Assembly: GCA_008921705.1 (NCBI GenBank)
Contig: VFFE01007854.1
Location: 1,414,505-1,478,504 of the forward strand
DNA: 64,000 nucleotides
Direction: 5' to 3'
From: Burhinus oedicnemus
Taxonomy: Eukaryota; Chordata; Aves; Charadriiformes; Burhinidae
Position 1 is the first letter of the stretch. Each line of letters opens with the position of its first letter. The position numbers and the translations under genes were made by a program. The notes beneath the pieces were generated by a model. The model searched no databases, was not told the DNA's origin, and saw nothing but the letters and a program-made list of their open reading frames with translations. Positions 62,170 to 64,000 of the stretch are shown here, one piece after another.

Positions 62170-63902
62170 TTTGCTGTCGCAACTGCTGGGTTCACAAAAT
62201 GCTGTGCTCAGCGAGCCACACCGTATGCGTAGTATAGTTATCATCTGTGGGGGTTAATTGATGGAGAACTCTTCAGAAACAGAAATGGACTCTTAACACT
62301 TCTGCATACTGTTTCTCCTTTGTACAGAGAGGACACAAAGGGAAGAAAATCTTTATGAAGAATCTCATTGAATTGATAAGGTTATACAAAACAGTAACAG
62401 AGACAATGTATGGGTTAATGTGCCTAAAATGTGTTGTAACACCCAACAATTCACAGGTGCCTATTTGGGATATCCAACATACATTCCAGAGGATACTCGT
62501 AACAAAACCCCTGTGTGTGCTCTCCCTAACCCCTTCCTCCCCTGGGCTACACCCTGCTGTTGACTTGAAGCCTTTTTTCATCACATCTTGATTAATACTT
62601 GGTGCTGAAAGCAAATTGGTGATAACTGCTGGTCACGACAGCTATTGTGCAAGCTCTTGCCGGTGGCGGTGCTAGTTCTCTCCTGTTCTTACCTGCAGCA
62701 GCCTTCGTATTTTAGTGGTGGGCCCCGAGCAGAAATTGTCAATTAGATTGAGCCTTGTGGTTGTCTTTGAATAAATGTTCTTTAGCAGATAGATTTAGTG
62801 CCTTGCTACTCTATTCCCCTGGTTTCTATGTGCAATATACCTTCCATATACACTAAAATGAAGTATCTTCCTGGGGAAAAAAAAAAAAAATCTATCCAAT
62901 CACACACCAGATAAAGTGGCTACTCTGCTGAACTCAAGAAAGGAGAGGGCTTGATGAATGCCTTGAGGCCAAAACAATGATTCTCCTGCTGCTTTCTCTT
63001 GGAGGAAAAAAAAAAAAAATCTAAGATGGAAAATCTGAGTTATTTCAATTTAAACAGTACAGAGGATTGTGGTAAAAGAGGCAGAGTCGCTTCTTTTATC
63101 CCGTCTACATTTGATCAATGTTTCTTGAGCAGTTTTGTCCCAAGTGGGATGAGGGAAACCGGGATCTTCTATGTAACTGGCTACAAATTATTGATAAATG
63201 GGGCAGGGTCTGTGAAGATGCAGGATGAGTTGTTCCACCAACTCAAGAGAGCTCTGGGGGATGCTGGATGCAAATGCAGCTCAGTTGTGCTTCAAAGGAT
63301 GATTGCGTAGTCAGAAACTTGCCTGTCTTAAAAATCACAAACAATTTGCACATAATTATATCTGTTGGACTCGAGTGGGCTGGGAAAAGGAAAGACGATA
63401 GAGTCTGGAGTTTGGTTATGTCTAAGAAAAGTCTAGCCCAAGACAGGGAGGGACAGAATGTCATCTTGCATCAAACTTATGATTTTGTGAGTTTCTGATC
63501 CTTTTTTTCAAAGAAGTTTCTTAGTTGTCTTTTATAGTGGAAATGACTATATATGTAAGAAGCTCATACACTGGGGCAAGTGAATGAGGGGAAAATGTCC
63601 CACTTGAAGGGAGCATGGGGGGTACCAGCAGGGCATCGAGACGCGTCCAGCATCCTACAGCACTCCATGGTGCTGGAACGGGATATGGCCATATCAGCTA
63701 TAGGAGACGTAGGGAGAACTGCCATTATCTACCCAATAGGTGGAGTCCTTAGCTGAGACTAGTGATTGGACACTGTGGCTGAAATTTTCACAAGAATTGT
63801 GTGTTCTTTTTGGTTTTGTCTTTTATGGGATGTGTTTTGGTTTTCTTATTGATTTTATTTTTATTTTGTCATTCCACCAAACTAGTGGAAAAAGGGGGGG
63901 AG

Positions 63903-63932
<30 letters not shown>
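63903..63932. repeat. Poly-A tract (A30)
   Basis: Thirty A in a row, with G-runs on both sides ('aaaaaggggggg' before, 'tggagggggggg' after). It is the longest pure homopolymer in the window. Upstream there is no AATAAA with a recognisable gene copy, so a processed pseudogene is not supported. Such a tract is prone to length error. Confidence 0.95.
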
Positions 63933-63935
<3 letters not shown>

Positions 63936-64000
63936 AGGGGGGGGAGTGATAAGGAGCGAAGGAGGCTGGGTGCGCAGTTTCCCACCCCTCCCGCGCAGCC

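Larger units (their letters stand above)
61188..64000. other. Unique non-coding stretch to the window end
   Basis: No gene is recognised. Several A/T homopolymers occur. A 14-bp perfect palindrome, GATATGGCCATATC, lies at 63682-63695. Frames of up to 113 codons on either strand overlap each other and show no motif. The last 60 bases are GC-rich with CpGs, which may be the edge of a CpG island or promoter outside the window. Confidence 0.5.

Overview
The window looks like AT-rich, non-coding DNA from a bird (or less likely another archosaur or turtle). The main evidence is many CR1 non-LTR retrotransposon copies with the typical sauropsid 3' end: a 'ggttggaagggacct' type block followed by repeats of ATTCTRTGATTCTRTG. 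Mammalian-type L1 or Alu copies are absent. Ancient MIR/L2-like scraps are also visible. The rest is unique, stop-rich sequence, which fits an intergenic region or the introns of a very large gene. No complete protein-coding gene, rRNA, tRNA, CRISPR array or intact transposon is visible.

Layout. 1-4.4 kb: unique AT-rich DNA with one GC-richer block at 1.8-2.1 kb. 4.4-5.0 kb: an internally deleted CR1 (+). 10.5-10.9 kb: a CR1 3' end (-). About 13.2-13.4 kb (-): the best candidate for a real exon, an open, coding-like frame directly behind a strong splice acceptor, but its protein is not recognised. 16.6-18.5 kb: very old, decayed CR1 sequence, probably two copies. 20.9-22.3 kb: two small old CR1 3' scraps. 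23.7-25.6 kb: MIR-like remnants. 29.5-33.9 kb: two CR1 copies (+), the second 1.7 kb long with reverse-transcriptase motifs and a 22-bp triplication. 40.1-41.4 kb: two CR1 copies head to head. 42.6 kb: a 20-N assembly gap between poly-T tracts. 42-49 kb: somewhat GC-richer unique DNA with short microsatellites and an antisense MIR/L2 scrap. 55.4-55.6 kb: a strongly G/T-skewed tract. 60.1-61.2 kb: a CR1 copy (+) whose frame is broken only by three TAG codons. The window ends in a 30-A tract and a GC-rich edge that may begin a CpG island outside the window.

Nothing here forms an operon, pathway or multi-gene system. The protein-coding information that can be recognised is CR1 ORF2 (endonuclease and reverse transcriptase), and every copy is truncated and broken. 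The long open frames outside CR1 look like chance: the longest (226 codons, 28.7-29.3 kb) has no ATG in it. The points most worth checking are the exon candidate near 13.3 kb, the stop codon shared by two CR1 copies, the internally deleted CR1s and the G/T-skewed tract. I did not find evidence of a previously undescribed biological system.
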